64,000 bases of DNA. Source: a virus. Under the pieces are notes generated by a model that saw only the letters and a program-made list of their open reading frames with translations, made no database searches and was not told where the DNA came from. Position numbers and translations under genes: made by a program. The DNA lies in IMG/VR virus record IMGVR_UViG_3300033994_002454, positions 60,016 through 124,015 of that record; one strand, given 5' to 3'. Of this stretch, positions 34,034 to 42,606 are shown piece by piece. The number at the start of each line of letters is the position of its first letter. The first letter of the stretch is position 1.

Positions 34034-34117
34034 TTAAAAAAGTTGAGCTAAAAAATAACTTAATTTATAACCTGTAAATGCGCCTAAAGTTGTTGGAATC
34101 GGAAAAACTATTACCAT
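34034..34117 (-). CDS. Possible 27-aa hydrophobic peptide
   Basis: Frame from ATG 34117 to TAA at 34034 encodes a hydrophobic peptide (starts MVIVFPIPTTLGAF) that starts inside the stop of the upstream gene (ATGGTAA overlap). It fills a 103-base gap. Very short and with no known relatives in my knowledge, so it may not be real. Confidence 0.25.
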   Translation of the reverse strand: MVIVFPIPTTLGAFTGYKLSYFLAQLF

Positions 34118-34575
34118 ATTTTAATTTTCCCATCAGGGTTAAGTTTTAAAATCCTATCAGCTATCGCTTTTAATTCACCTTTAGTTGCTCCTCCTTTTGG
34201 AGTAGAAACAGTAAAATATGCTGGTCTATCTACATGGTCTCTTAAGTATCTAGAAGATTCTGGGTTTACGATTGCTATATAATATATTTTATCTTGGGTT
34301 TCACCAAATCCATTTTCATATGCTTTAGAAGCAATCTGTCTTAAATCTCCTAAAGGATTATTACCTTTCCAAACATGGTAACCTTTTCCAGTAGCACTTA
34401 TCCCTTCTATTGTTATTGGGTTTCCATTAAGCTCAAAAGAAGATAAAGGTGATGGGGTAGGTTTTTTTGGAGTACTTGGGGGTGGTGGGGGAGGAGGTGT
34501 TTTTTTGTTAAAAAGACCAAATATTTCTTTTTGAATTTCTTCTCGGATAATTTTTTTTAAATCAGATTTTTTCAT
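34111..34575 (-). CDS. Probable virion-associated protein, 154 aa
   Basis: N-terminus MKKSDLKKIIREEIQKEIFG is a basic helix with IRE, a possible prohead protease site. Residues 25-45 are a proline-rich linker (TPPPPPPPSTPKKPTPSP). The C-terminal 100 residues are a compact alpha/beta domain (GKGYHVWKGNNPLGDLRQIA). A late-class motif lies upstream. Family unknown; virion location is inferred from the leader and motif. Confidence 0.5.
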   Translation of the reverse strand: MKKSDLKKIIREEIQKEIFGLFNKKTPPPPPPPSTPKKPTPSPLSSFELNGNPITIEGISATGKGYHVWKGNNPLGDLRQIASKAYENGFGETQDKIYYIAIVNPESSRYLRDHVDRPAYFTVSTPKGGATKGELKAIADRILKLNPDGKIKIW

Positions 34576-34588
34576 AGTTTATACCTTT

Positions 34589-34599
34589 ATTATAAATAT
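34589..34599 (-). promoter_or_regulatory. Late-class motif (ATATTTATAAT)
   Basis: Coding strand ATATTTATAATAAAGG, about 15 bases before the start at 34575. Confidence 0.5.
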
Positions 34600-34602
34600 G
34601 AA

Positions 34603-35229
34603 TCAATTGGATAACTTAAATGCTTCTATTGTGTGTTTAAAAGGATTACCTTCAATATTTTTAACTAGCTCTAACATTTGTTGTGCTAACTCTCTTACTT
34701 CAACTTGTGCATGTTCGCTGTTTCGAAGTTGTTGAAAATGAGCAAAACTCCTCCAGTTAAACATAATATCCATTGTAATCTGGGAGTTGAATGTTTTAAA
34801 GAAACGAGCAGATTCTTTAGCACGTTTACGGCCTAAAACAGAAGTTAATTCTTCTAAACACATATGATAAAGTGTATTAGATTCATTTGTAAAATTACGT
34901 AATGCTGTATCCCATCGTTCAGGCCAATCTGCAGGTAAATATGTTTTATCTTCTTTTAATTCTTTGTAACGTGCGCTTTCTCCATTAATTGAAACTCCAA
35001 TTCTATGTTTTAGCAAATGGATGTGAGTTGCTTGATCTACTGTGACTAAAAAGTGCAAACTTGATTTTTCAAATGGGGTGTGGTGTCCTTCACTTGCTAA
35101 CATGTTTAGCAATTTTGGTACACGTTCTATTTTTTCGTCAGTTAATTCACGTGATGTGCTTGTCCAAGCTGAGCAAGCATGAATTAAATCATCTCCATAA
35201 TGTCCTAGTAATTCAACTTTATTTTTCAT
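34603..35229 (-). CDS. thyX: Flavin-dependent thymidylate synthase (ThyX)
   Basis: A 208-residue enzyme with the ThyX signature at residues 74-88 (KHRIGVSINGESARY), a variant with Lys instead of the first Arg and one extra residue. QLRNSEHAQVEVRELAQQM near the C-terminus fits the flavin/dUMP-binding helix. It makes dTMP from dUMP with folate and FAD, feeding phage DNA synthesis with the ribonucleotide reductase. It overlaps the GH16 gene by 11 bases. Confidence 0.93.
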   Translation of the reverse strand: MKNKVELLGHYGDDLIHACSAWTSTSRELTDEKIERVPKLLNMLASEGHHTPFEKSSLHFLVTVDQATHIHLLKHRIGVSINGESARYKELKEDKTYLPADWPERWDTALRNFTNESNTLYHMCLEELTSVLGRKRAKESARFFKTFNSQITMDIMFNWRSFAHFQQLRNSEHAQVEVRELAQQMLELVKNIEGNPFKHTIEAFKLSN

Positions 35230-35932
35230 ATGGAATATATTTAAAATTACGTGCTATAAATTCAGTTTGTAAATTGCTATTAGTAGGATATGAATTTTGA
35301 ACACCATTGTTGATAATCACATTCATTGTTTTCCCTTCAAATTGTTTTAACACATTCGGATCTGTTACTTGTCTAACTAATTTGTTATTGTAGTATATTT
35401 TAATGTAAGTTGGAGTCCAATCAACTGTATATGTGTTGAATTTTTCTGTTGGTGGTGTAAAACCTACATACCCTGGTTGGGCTCCTAAACTATAGTTGTT
35501 TGGGGATTCACCTAAGTGTATATTAGTTTCTACTCTCCAAAACTTTCCAAATAAACTTTTCCAATCCCAGTTAAAATAACTTGATCTACTGTTTGAGTAT
35601 GCTTCAAATATATCTATTTCAGGTGGCCAAGATTCCCAAGCATACATCCAAAATGCAGGCCATAAATATGGTCCTTTAGGTAGTTTAGCTTCTATGCTAA
35701 ACATTCCATAACTAAATTTTTCAGTACATGAAATTAACCCAACTCCAATTGGGGAAACTACATCATCAAATTGTTTTGGATTGTATTGTGTTTTTAATAC
35801 AATTTCACTTTCACTATTTATTTGTATAGCTGTTGGATCATACCAACAAATTGGTTTGTCTGGATGGATTTGACCCCATCTTTCTTGGGTCAGCCATTCA
35901 TATCCTGACCATTGGATTGTTTGATTGCTCAT
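35219..35932 (-). CDS. Glycoside hydrolase family 16 (laminarinase/beta-glucanase-like)
   Basis: A 237-residue protein of the GH16 jelly-roll type. EIDIFE at 105-110 (E105 nucleophile, D107, E110 acid/base) is the family's catalytic motif, in a WPPEIDIFEAYS context. Upstream GMFSIEAKLPKGPYLWPAFWM is also typical. No signal peptide. It should cleave beta-1,3- or mixed-linked glucans or related galactans. In a phage it could help pass host surface polysaccharide, or be released after lysis. Confidence 0.88.
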   Translation of the reverse strand: MSNQTIQWSGYEWLTQERWGQIHPDKPICWYDPTAIQINSESEIVLKTQYNPKQFDDVVSPIGVGLISCTEKFSYGMFSIEAKLPKGPYLWPAFWMYAWESWPPEIDIFEAYSNSRSSYFNWDWKSLFGKFWRVETNIHLGESPNNYSLGAQPGYVGFTPPTEKFNTYTVDWTPTYIKIYYNNKLVRQVTDPNVLKQFEGKTMNVIINNGVQNSYPTNSNLQTEFIARNFKYIPYEK

Positions 35933-36153
35933 TTTAATTCTAAAACTATTTTACCAGCATTGCCCCATTCTTCTTTTCCTTGAATGTCATAGTCCTGGAT
36001 TATGTAAGTAACTATTTCTTTCATTTTTTTACTATGTCCTGTAATAATATAAATCTCTTTTGTACCTTGTATTATATGGCTGCCTACAAACTTGTCTACT
36101 ATAGTATAGACATGTTCATGTTTTAAACCATGTAAATCCAAAATTTTACTCAT
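35929..36153 (-). CDS. Smr-domain protein, 74 aa
   Basis: Start chosen at ATG 36153 (MSKILDLHGLKHEHV). LDLHGL, then the turn and IYIITGHSKKMKEIV, match the Smr (MutS2 C-terminal) domain, which binds or nicks branched DNA or cleaves RNA. It stands alone here, without MutS2. Overlaps the GH16 gene by 4 bases and the upstream gene by 8. Confidence 0.75.
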   Translation of the reverse strand: MSKILDLHGLKHEHVYTIVDKFVGSHIIQGTKEIYIITGHSKKMKEIVTYIIQDYDIQGKEEWGNAGKIVLELK

Positions 36154-36658
36154 ATACAACTACCTTTTTAGGACGACCACGTCTTTCAATCGGTCTACCA
36201 GAACGTTCAAAATTTTTCAAACAATATACATAAAATTCTTCAGTAGTCCCATCAAAATTTGTAAGACTATTTTCATAGTCGTCAGACGTCATCTCAAATT
36301 CACGTAAAAATCCTTTTTTAAGTGCTTCTAAACGGTCAGCTTCGTCCTTGTTAAAATCTTCTATTAAACGTTTTCTACGAGCAAAGTCAACTCCATTTTT
36401 TTCAAGCATCGTTTGAATATTTCCGTTGTATTTTTCATATACATCGTTTAATTCAATTTCAGTTAATTTCCATTGCCAAAAATAATGTGAAAATTCATAT
36501 TCACCGTTTTGAATACGTTGAAGAAATGTAGCACCTTTAGGAAGTGGTTTTGTTTTAGTATCAAAACGTCTCCACCATCTAAATTGATTGTAGTTTAGTG
36601 GTTGAAGTTTTTTAATTTCTTTGTAAACTAAATTTTTATCAGACGTTTTATATAACAT
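36146..36658 (-). CDS. Hypothetical protein with C-terminal AT-hook, 170 aa
   Basis: Charged and aromatic-rich (RWWRRFDTKTKPLPKG, FSHYFWQWKL) with a C-terminal ERRGRPKKVVVYE, an AT-hook-like tail. No enzyme family recognised. It starts a unit just after the terminator at 36681-36703. Confidence 0.55.
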   Translation of the reverse strand: MLYKTSDKNLVYKEIKKLQPLNYNQFRWWRRFDTKTKPLPKGATFLQRIQNGEYEFSHYFWQWKLTEIELNDVYEKYNGNIQTMLEKNGVDFARRKRLIEDFNKDEADRLEALKKGFLREFEMTSDDYENSLTNFDGTTEEFYVYCLKNFERSGRPIERRGRPKKVVVYE

Positions 36659-36680
36659 AACCTATTTTTTAGCTAAATAT

Positions 36681-36703
36681 AAAAAGACTTCTTTAAGAAG
36701 CCA
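36681..36703 (-). terminator. Rho-independent terminator
   Basis: Stem GGCTTC/GAAGTC (one G-T pair) with a short loop, followed by TTTTTAT on the coding strand. It ends the fibre-gene unit (last gene 36711-36941). Confidence 0.8.
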
Positions 36704-36710
36704 AGTTTTT

Positions 36711-36941
36711 TTAACTAAATAAATAATTTATATATTCTAATGAAGTTTGAAAACTTAAATTATCAATTGTAATAGAAACATCAAAAAATATTATACCGTT
36801 GTCTGTTCCAACTTGGTATTGGGTTTCACTTAAAATTTCATATTGAACTTCAGTTTCTTGCCCTTCAATAATGTATGATTGGAATTTATATTCTATATTA
36901 TTGTATATAAATCCATCTTTTATTTTTGTTATATTATTCAT
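36711..36941 (-). CDS. Hypothetical protein, 76 aa
   Basis: Beta-rich with regular alternation (KIKDGFIYNNIEYKFQSYII and VGTDNGIIFFDVSITI). Overlaps the fibre-like gene upstream by 8 bases and is the last gene before a terminator. It might be a fibre chaperone or attachment protein; no family recognised. Confidence 0.5.
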   Translation of the reverse strand: MNNITKIKDGFIYNNIEYKFQSYIIEGQETEVQYEILSETQYQVGTDNGIIFFDVSITIDNLSFQTSLEYINYLFS

Positions 36942-37503
36942 ATAAAAATACTTTATATAAGTTTATGTTTCCTATATCTGCAGCATTTTGTGCTTGCATA
37001 GTAAATAGCACATAATTGTCTACAGCTCTATTTAAATTAACTGTTTGAACATTTCCAGTAGTATATTCTGAATATGCTGAATTTGAATAGCTTGTTAAAG
37101 TTGTTCCATTATAGCTAAAGTTTCTTTCAACATATCCAAGGAATTGGGTAGATGCTCCATTCATTGTAAAGATAGTATTGAATAAACTAGCACCTATTAA
37201 GCTATTACTAGTGTTAAAATATATTCTCCCATATAATTGTCCAACATTTCCAGATTGTCTAAACATTCTAAATACAAGTTGGAGAATATTATTTGTTCCA
37301 AGAGAATTTGCAGGGATTAAAAGTGAATGACATGTAGTAACATTCGTGCTTGTGGTTTGAGTTCCTGTAATCCCAGAAAAACCTAATAATCTAGGGTTTG
37401 AAGCTTGAGCATATGCTGCTGTTGTAGCATATGATGCAGATGTTGCTATTGAAGCTGTTGCTGCGTTAATATTTAAACCATTTATTTGACTAATATTTCC
37501 CAT
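36934..37503 (-). CDS. Fibre-associated protein with SYA repeat leader, 189 aa
   Basis: Residues about 11-35 (INAATASIATSASYATTAAYA) have the same SASYA-type repeats as the large fibre gene just upstream. The C-terminal 140 residues are beta-rich and asparagine/serine-rich, with no enzyme motif. It is probably a short fibre or fibre tip. Confidence 0.6.
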   Translation of the reverse strand: MGNISQINGLNINAATASIATSASYATTAAYAQASNPRLLGFSGITGTQTTSTNVTTCHSLLIPANSLGTNNILQLVFRMFRQSGNVGQLYGRIYFNTSNSLIGASLFNTIFTMNGASTQFLGYVERNFSYNGTTLTSYSNSAYSEYTTGNVQTVNLNRAVDNYVLFTMQAQNAADIGNINLYKVFLYE

Positions 37504-37513
37504 ATTATTTCTT

Positions 37514-40500
37514 TTATATTACGTACCAATCGTTAGATGGTCTAAATTTCATAGTCCAATATTCAGGAGATCCTGTATTTTGGTAGTATGCATGTCCTAA
37601 AATTCTAACATATTGCCCTGCAGTTGTAGGTACAACAGTTGACATTGTATTTCCTGCACTTTCTCTAACATATATTGGTAACCCAAAATTAATTCCTTGA
37701 ACAATAGGAGTATCAATATAGGTACCATCATTTACTGTAATTGACCCTTCTAAAATAACTTTAGGTCTAGCACCTGTTTCAGCACATATTCCTAAAAGTT
37801 TAGTACAATCTGCAGTTCCTTGAGCAACAGGATACCATTTACCATCTGTTTCTAGATATACTAGATCAAATTGGTTTACAGTTCCATCTAATGTTGCTTC
37901 TATAACTTCTCCTTCATAGTTAAACCCTACTACTCCTACATCTGAAAATAGGTCTTGGGTGCCTACTTCAATGAATCTTTTTAAGTATGTGTTTGTTTCT
38001 ATTTTATAGTTAAGAGCAAATGCATCCCAATTAAAAACTACAGTGTTTGATGAATCTAGTAATGATCTAGTACCCCAATTAAGAGATGTATTACCTAATG
38101 AATCGTATAAAAAGCTATTTTGCCAATCAATTGACGGACTAAGATTTTGATAATTTGCAGTTCTAAAAAGAGCATCTATACTTAATAAACCCGATGTATC
38201 ATATATTCTTCGAGTGGTATCGTTTAATTCAATAGCAGTTGCAGTTGCAGCTAAAAATGAATTATATGTTTGAACACTAAATGAACCTGTTGATTCAAGA
38301 CTTCCAGAAACAATTGCCGATCCTGTTATTGTTACACCTGATTGCCAGTTAAGTACTTCATTTCCATTTGAATTTTTTAATTGGCGGTTCTGGTAGTCTA
38401 TTGACTCTTTATTAGAGGAATCTTTAGTCAATCTGTTACCCCAATCTACAGAAACATTTCCACTAGCATCGTTTAAATATCTACTAGCCCATTCTAAAGT
38501 TGGAAAACCACCGGTTCCCCATAAAGCTTTGGCTGCCCAATCGATTGAATAAGATTCGTTTGCATCATATAAAATACGACCACCCCAATCTATTGATTGA
38601 GAAGTAGATGAATCGTATCCGGTTCTAATACCCCAATTCACTGTAGTTATCCCTAATGGATCAACTAACCATCTAGTATCCCAATAAACACTAGCACCTC
38701 CTAAACCGTCAGATAATCTACGAGATTCCCAACTAATACTATTAACAGTAGTACTATCATATAAATCTCTAGCATCAGCATCAAAGCTGCTAGTGCCCAT
38801 TACATCATATATGGTTCTAGAAAAATCACTAATTGATATAGCAGGAACATATGTTAATCCGTCAAATGTTTGTGTACTAAATGAGCCTGTTACTCCTAAT
38901 GAACCTGTAATTTCTGCAGAACCTGTATAAGGAAATGCGGGTGTGCTTGGTGCATATGAAGCGGACAATGCATATGATGCACTTGTTGAAGTATCGGAAT
39001 ATGATGCTGTTAAAGCATATGAACTTGATAATGCTTGAGTAGCATATGATGAACTTACAGCATTTAAAACGTATGAAGCGGTTTGAGCCGTTTGAACGTA
39101 ACTAGCAGTAGTTGCTATACCTTGTAAAGATCCCGTAAATGAATTTGCAGTTATATTACCATTAATATTATATGAACCTGTAGTATTTTTTGTATTTACC
39201 CAGGAAACTCCATTATATGCTAATAAGTCTCCATTAAGTGGAGAAGAAATACTAACATCGGATAAATCATCTAAACTAGCTACAGTAGAACCTCCTCCTC
39301 CAGTTGTAGTATTTCTAAAAGTACCAGCTTGGATAAATTTAGCATCTGTTGTATTAGATAAATCAGAAGTACCACTTTTTACTATTAAATAAGCACAAAA
39401 TATTGCTTGGGTTAATGTGTTATTATTTTCTTGAAAATCTTCGTATGGTAAATTAGCTAATGCATTTGAAATAGAATTATACGTAGATCTTCCATAATAA
39501 ACTCCTAATATATTAGGTTGGTTAGGAAAATAAAATATTCGTTGTATTGAATAAAGTCCTCCTGGAACAGGAGATAAGCCTGTTGGGGTAGTAGGTGTAT
39601 TATATTGGGTTGGGTCTATTACACTTCCTGTTGTAGTAACGAATGTAGATCCTGAAAGATAATATTTAAATATTAATGGTGAATTATATGCTGCATCAGG
39701 TACATAGGATGGTTTATTAGCATTATTTACATAATTTCTACCTAAAGAAAATGCTACACCTGATGATCTATTAACATATAAACTAGAGCCACTAGGAGAT
39801 ATAGTATGGCCTGAAATTTTTATTCCACCAAATGATCTAATGAATTCATATGTTTGTTGTGCAATGCCATAAGAAGTTACTGTAAAAGTTTTATACAGAC
39901 TTATAGTAGATAAATTAGGGTGAACTAGAGATCCAATTTGAATAAAATTATCAAATTGCCCATTAGTTGGAGCATCAGTTTGTTGAATTAAACTACCTGA
40001 ATTGTTTATAAGAAGCCACGTTGTGTCATGGGTATTCAAATATGTTGGAGTAACATTAGTATATGAGGGCCATTGAACATAGTTAACTGTAGGATAAGGT
40101 TCAATACTAGCCGTAGTAGCATTTAAAGTAACTATTATGCCACTACCACTACTTACATTAAATGTAGTGCCCCCTACACTTCCACTAACAACACCTCCAG
40201 TTAAAATTCCTGTATAGATATTACCTTCTAACCAACGCAAACGTATTACATTACTATATCCGTTACTGTTTTGAGAAAAATATAAATCTTGGGTTGAACC
40301 CGAAGTAAAAATATAAGAAGCTGATACTGTAGTGTCTGGGACTACATTTACTGGGTTGAGTTTTAAAAATCCATCAAATGTTGGATTTGCATGAAAAAAT
40401 ACAGAAGATGAGGCTAAACCTAAAGGAAGATAAGCTCCAGATATTATTAATCCTCCGTTAATAGTAGTATTTCCATAAAAATTATTAGACCCTGTTGAAT

Positions 40501-41098
40501 TTAAAGATCCAGTTATTTGAACAATTTGGTGTAATGGGTTAACATAAGATGCTGTTAAGGCATATGAAGCACTTGTAGCATGATCAGCATGTGAAGCACT
40601 TAAGGCATATGAACTTGATAAAGCTTGAGCAGCATATGAAGCAGTTCCAAGTAAACTTCCTGTTATTCCTCCAGATACATCTAAAGATCCTGTTACTAAA
40701 ACAGGTCCTGTTTTTATATCTACGGTTCCGTAAAGCGTTTGAACGTCATTTGAAGCGTCTCCAAACTGATTTGAGCCACTTGAATATATTACAGAAGCAG
40801 ATTCATAGGATACGTTTAAAAACGCAATTGATGCAGTACCATTTACTATTACATCTCCATTTATTGTACCTCCTGTTAAAGGTAAATATGCTGGGGCATA
40901 TGAAGCTGTTTCAGCATATGAGGAACTTAAAGCTTGTAAAGCATATGAAGACGTTACTCCAAATTCTTTTACAACGTTTCCAGAACCTGAACCATAAAAT
41001 AAACGTCCATCAGTTACATTAATTGCTAGTTCACCTTGTACAAGTACAGAAGGTGTACTTCCTGAATTTGTGCTATTTCTAGTTATTATTGTGCTCAT
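37514..41098 (-). CDS. Large tail fibre/adhesin, 1194 aa, with 16-residue repeats
   Basis: N-terminal 75 residues include SSYALQALSSSYAETASYA. Similar SYA heptads recur near 150-190 and 660-720. A beta-rich middle (residues 200-600) follows. Residues 761-920 are ten exact-length 16-residue repeats of the type RxLYDSxGxxSIDWxx, and 963-1026 hold four more. The last 165 residues form a compact beta domain (DLVYLETDGKWYPV), perhaps the receptor-binding tip. No signal peptide. The gene is preceded by a late-class motif. Confidence 0.75.
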   Translation of the reverse strand: MSTIITRNSTNSGSTPSVLVQGELAINVTDGRLFYGSGSGNVVKEFGVTSSYALQALSSSYAETASYAPAYLPLTGGTINGDVIVNGTASIAFLNVSYESASVIYSSGSNQFGDASNDVQTLYGTVDIKTGPVLVTGSLDVSGGITGSLLGTASYAAQALSSSYALSASHADHATSASYALTASYVNPLHQIVQITGSLNSTGSNNFYGNTTINGGLIISGAYLPLGLASSSVFFHANPTFDGFLKLNPVNVVPDTTVSASYIFTSGSTQDLYFSQNSNGYSNVIRLRWLEGNIYTGILTGGVVSGSVGGTTFNVSSGSGIIVTLNATTASIEPYPTVNYVQWPSYTNVTPTYLNTHDTTWLLINNSGSLIQQTDAPTNGQFDNFIQIGSLVHPNLSTISLYKTFTVTSYGIAQQTYEFIRSFGGIKISGHTISPSGSSLYVNRSSGVAFSLGRNYVNNANKPSYVPDAAYNSPLIFKYYLSGSTFVTTTGSVIDPTQYNTPTTPTGLSPVPGGLYSIQRIFYFPNQPNILGVYYGRSTYNSISNALANLPYEDFQENNNTLTQAIFCAYLIVKSGTSDLSNTTDAKFIQAGTFRNTTTGGGGSTVASLDDLSDVSISSPLNGDLLAYNGVSWVNTKNTTGSYNINGNITANSFTGSLQGIATTASYVQTAQTASYVLNAVSSSYATQALSSSYALTASYSDTSTSASYALSASYAPSTPAFPYTGSAEITGSLGVTGSFSTQTFDGLTYVPAISISDFSRTIYDVMGTSSFDADARDLYDSTTVNSISWESRRLSDGLGGASVYWDTRWLVDPLGITTVNWGIRTGYDSSTSQSIDWGGRILYDANESYSIDWAAKALWGTGGFPTLEWASRYLNDASGNVSVDWGNRLTKDSSNKESIDYQNRQLKNSNGNEVLNWQSGVTITGSAIVSGSLESTGSFSVQTYNSFLAATATAIELNDTTRRIYDTSGLLSIDALFRTANYQNLSPSIDWQNSFLYDSLGNTSLNWGTRSLLDSSNTVVFNWDAFALNYKIETNTYLKRFIEVGTQDLFSDVGVVGFNYEGEVIEATLDGTVNQFDLVYLETDGKWYPVAQGTADCTKLLGICAETGARPKVILEGSITVNDGTYIDTPIVQGINFGLPIYVRESAGNTMSTVVPTTAGQYVRILGHAYYQNTGSPEYWTMKFRPSNDWYVI
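38021..38212 (-). repeat. Four 16-codon repeats in the fibre gene (second block)
   Basis: Residues 963-1026: four consecutive 16-residue units, such as RRIYDTSGLLSIDALF and SFLYDSLGNTSLNWGT. Unit length is constant at 48 bases while the DNA has diverged. Confidence 0.8.
38339..38818 (-). repeat. Ten 16-codon repeats in the fibre gene (first block)
   Basis: Residues 761-920: ten units of exactly 16 residues, each with the pattern R-x-L-(Y)-D at the start and (S/T)-(I/V)-(D/N/S)-W at positions 11-14, for example RILYDANESYSIDWAA and RYLNDASGNVSVDWGN. No gaps between units. Confidence 0.85.
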
Positions 41099-41100
41099 TA

Positions 41101-41112
41101 TTTATAAATATT
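41101..41112 (-). promoter_or_regulatory. Late-class motif (AATATTTATAAA)
   Basis: Coding strand TTAATATTTATAAATAATG, touching the ATG at 41098. This copy ends in TATAAA rather than TATAAT. Confidence 0.45.
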
Positions 41113-41359
41113 AAAAAGTGCCTCCGTCTATAATACCAACAAAGTAGGAGGCAGTCACGGAGTTTGTAACTGAAATACTTCCTGTTACTATTTGGTCTCC
41201 AATAAAAATATTTGAACCTGTAGTTGCAAATGAAGCTGAATCTAAATTAATAGGAACTGTGGAGCCTGTTCCGTCATACACAAATTGTCCATCGGTTTGA
41301 AGAACCCTTTGATATGTTGTTTCTATATTCTGACCTGTAAAATCAAAAGGTCCTGCCAT
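41111..41359 (-). CDS. Fibre-related small protein, 82 aa (DGGTF end)
   Basis: Starts MAGPFDFTGQNIETTYQRVLQTDG and ends SYFVGIIDGGTF. The SASFATTGSN and VTASYF segments and the DGGTF end link it to 42251-42589 (ends SYIDGGTF) and to the large fibre. Probably a fibre-anchoring or tip part. AAGTTATG start context. Confidence 0.6.
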   Translation of the reverse strand: MAGPFDFTGQNIETTYQRVLQTDGQFVYDGTGSTVPINLDSASFATTGSNIFIGDQIVTGSISVTNSVTASYFVGIIDGGTF

Positions 41360-41367
41360 AACTTATT

Positions 41368-41913
41368 TTAAATTAATATTTGGATAATACCTTCTATTAT
41401 TCTGCCTTTTTCACCATCACTGATTTTGTTTGTTTTCAAATAGGAAGCTATAATGTTGTTTAATTTGTCTTTATTTTTTGACATATTACTTACATTAATG
41501 TTTTCTTTTACAAGCATTCTTGATATGTTTTGAACATGATCACCTACTTTAATATTTTTAACGGTAACTCCCGTTTTATTTTCAGTAAGTGTGTTTTTGT
41601 TTGCTTGTGATTTTACTTCCACGGTTACTTTTTTGGCAGTTTCTACTTCAAAATCAGATTCCCATGGTGTAAAATACGTATCGTCTGCTATAACCTCAAG
41701 TCTTATTTTACCTTTTGTTGATTCTTCTAAAAGATTTTTTAGTTTGCGGATAGGAACGGTACATTTTCCACTAGAGTCAATGGTTCCTTTAAATAAAAGA
41801 TTTAAATTATCTGCTTCTACTACTAAGCGAACTTTACTGTTTTTAACCGAAGCACCCTCTAATGATATAGAGCACTCAAAAAGTTCTTGTTTATCTGTGT
41901 ATAAAGTATACAT
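41368..41913 (-). CDS. Conserved hypothetical virion-region protein, 181 aa
   Basis: N-terminal 95 residues are beta-rich (LFECSISLEGASVKNSKVRLVVEADNL in parts, ITFTPWES-like later), and the C-terminal 60 are helical (MSKNKDKLNNIIASYLKTNK). No enzyme motif. It lies within the fibre block and shares single-base overlap with 41913-42251. Role unknown. Confidence 0.55.
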   Translation of the reverse strand: MYTLYTDKQELFECSISLEGASVKNSKVRLVVEADNLNLLFKGTIDSSGKCTVPIRKLKNLLEESTKGKIRLEVIADDTYFTPWESDFEVETAKKVTVEVKSQANKNTLTENKTGVTVKNIKVGDHVQNISRMLVKENINVSNMSKNKDKLNNIIASYLKTNKISDGEKGRIIEGIIQILI

Positions 41914-42251
41914 TATTTGTTAATTTTTACATCTACTCCTAGTACTTCTTTAGCAACTAGTTTTATATCTCGTATAAATATTTTGGTTTTATGTACCTCT
42001 TTAGTTTCTTTATATTCTTTTCCCTGAACTTTGCAAAGGAGTTTTATAAATTGTTTTTTCTTTTCAGGGTTTTGGTTTAGAAATTCATCAGGGTGAGTTT
42101 TTCCTATGATTTCAATTATTAAAGCACAATCATTCCAAAGATTTGTTCCTGTTACTCTTTCATAAGTAGGATACACTTTTCCATCTGTTGGATTTGTTGC
42201 ATCCCAATTAAAATTAGCTGTGTTCCACTGAAAAGGTATTCTTGTTATCAT
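41913..42251 (-). CDS. Conserved hypothetical virion-region protein, 112 aa
   Basis: N-terminus is tryptophan/asparagine-rich (FQWNTANFNWDATNP), then VTGTNLWNDCALIIEII and a lysine-rich helix. Overlaps both neighbours by one base, suggesting coupled translation with the fibre-type proteins. Function unknown. Confidence 0.55.
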   Translation of the reverse strand: MITRIPFQWNTANFNWDATNPTDGKVYPTYERVTGTNLWNDCALIIEIIGKTHPDEFLNQNPEKKKQFIKLLCKVQGKEYKETKEVHKTKIFIRDIKLVAKEVLGVDVKINK

Positions 42252-42589
42252 TAAAATGTTCCCCCATCAATATAAGATGCTGTTACAGCATAATCAGCAT
42301 ATGAAGCACTTAGAGCAAAAGAACTACTTGTTGATGAAATACTTAATGATTGGGTAAATGTGGTTCCATCTCCTTTGTAAAATTCAATATATGGAGAGTC
42401 ACTAAAACTTCCTGTGTAAACAACAGCATTAATTATTGTATTAGAAATAAATACCCCTTCAATTTCCGAATATGTTCCTCCGTTTTTTGGATTGTATAAA
42501 TATGAAGTAGGAACATAGTAAACATAATTTGTACTAGGGTCAATAACTTGAACCCAGTTTATGTCGGTATTGTTGTATAAATTTTCCAT
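42251..42589 (-). CDS. Fibre-related protein, 112 aa (DGGTF end)
   Basis: Beta-rich, with SISSTSSSFALSASYADYAVTASYIDGGTF in parts near the C-terminus: the SASYA repeat and DGGTF end are shared with 41111-41359. No catalytic motif. A late-class motif lies 7 bases before the start. Confidence 0.6.
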   Translation of the reverse strand: MENLYNNTDINWVQVIDPSTNYVYYVPTSYLYNPKNGGTYSEIEGVFISNTIINAVVYTGSFSDSPYIEFYKGDGTTFTQSLSISSTSSSFALSASYADYAVTASYIDGGTF

Positions 42590-42594
42590 TACAT

Positions 42595-42606
42595 ATTATA
42601 AATATT
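42595..42606 (-). promoter_or_regulatory. Late-class motif (AATATTTATAAT)
   Basis: Coding strand AATATTTATAATATG, with the ATG of the fibre-related gene a few bases on (42589). It overlaps the final codon of the gene at 42605. Confidence 0.5.

Noticed and set aside
41101-41112. Exact T4 late promoter TATAAATA
   Set aside because: The sequence TATAAATA is found at most copies only on the non-coding orientation; the sense-strand form is TATTTATAAT. Only this palindromic copy reads both ways, touching the start codon.
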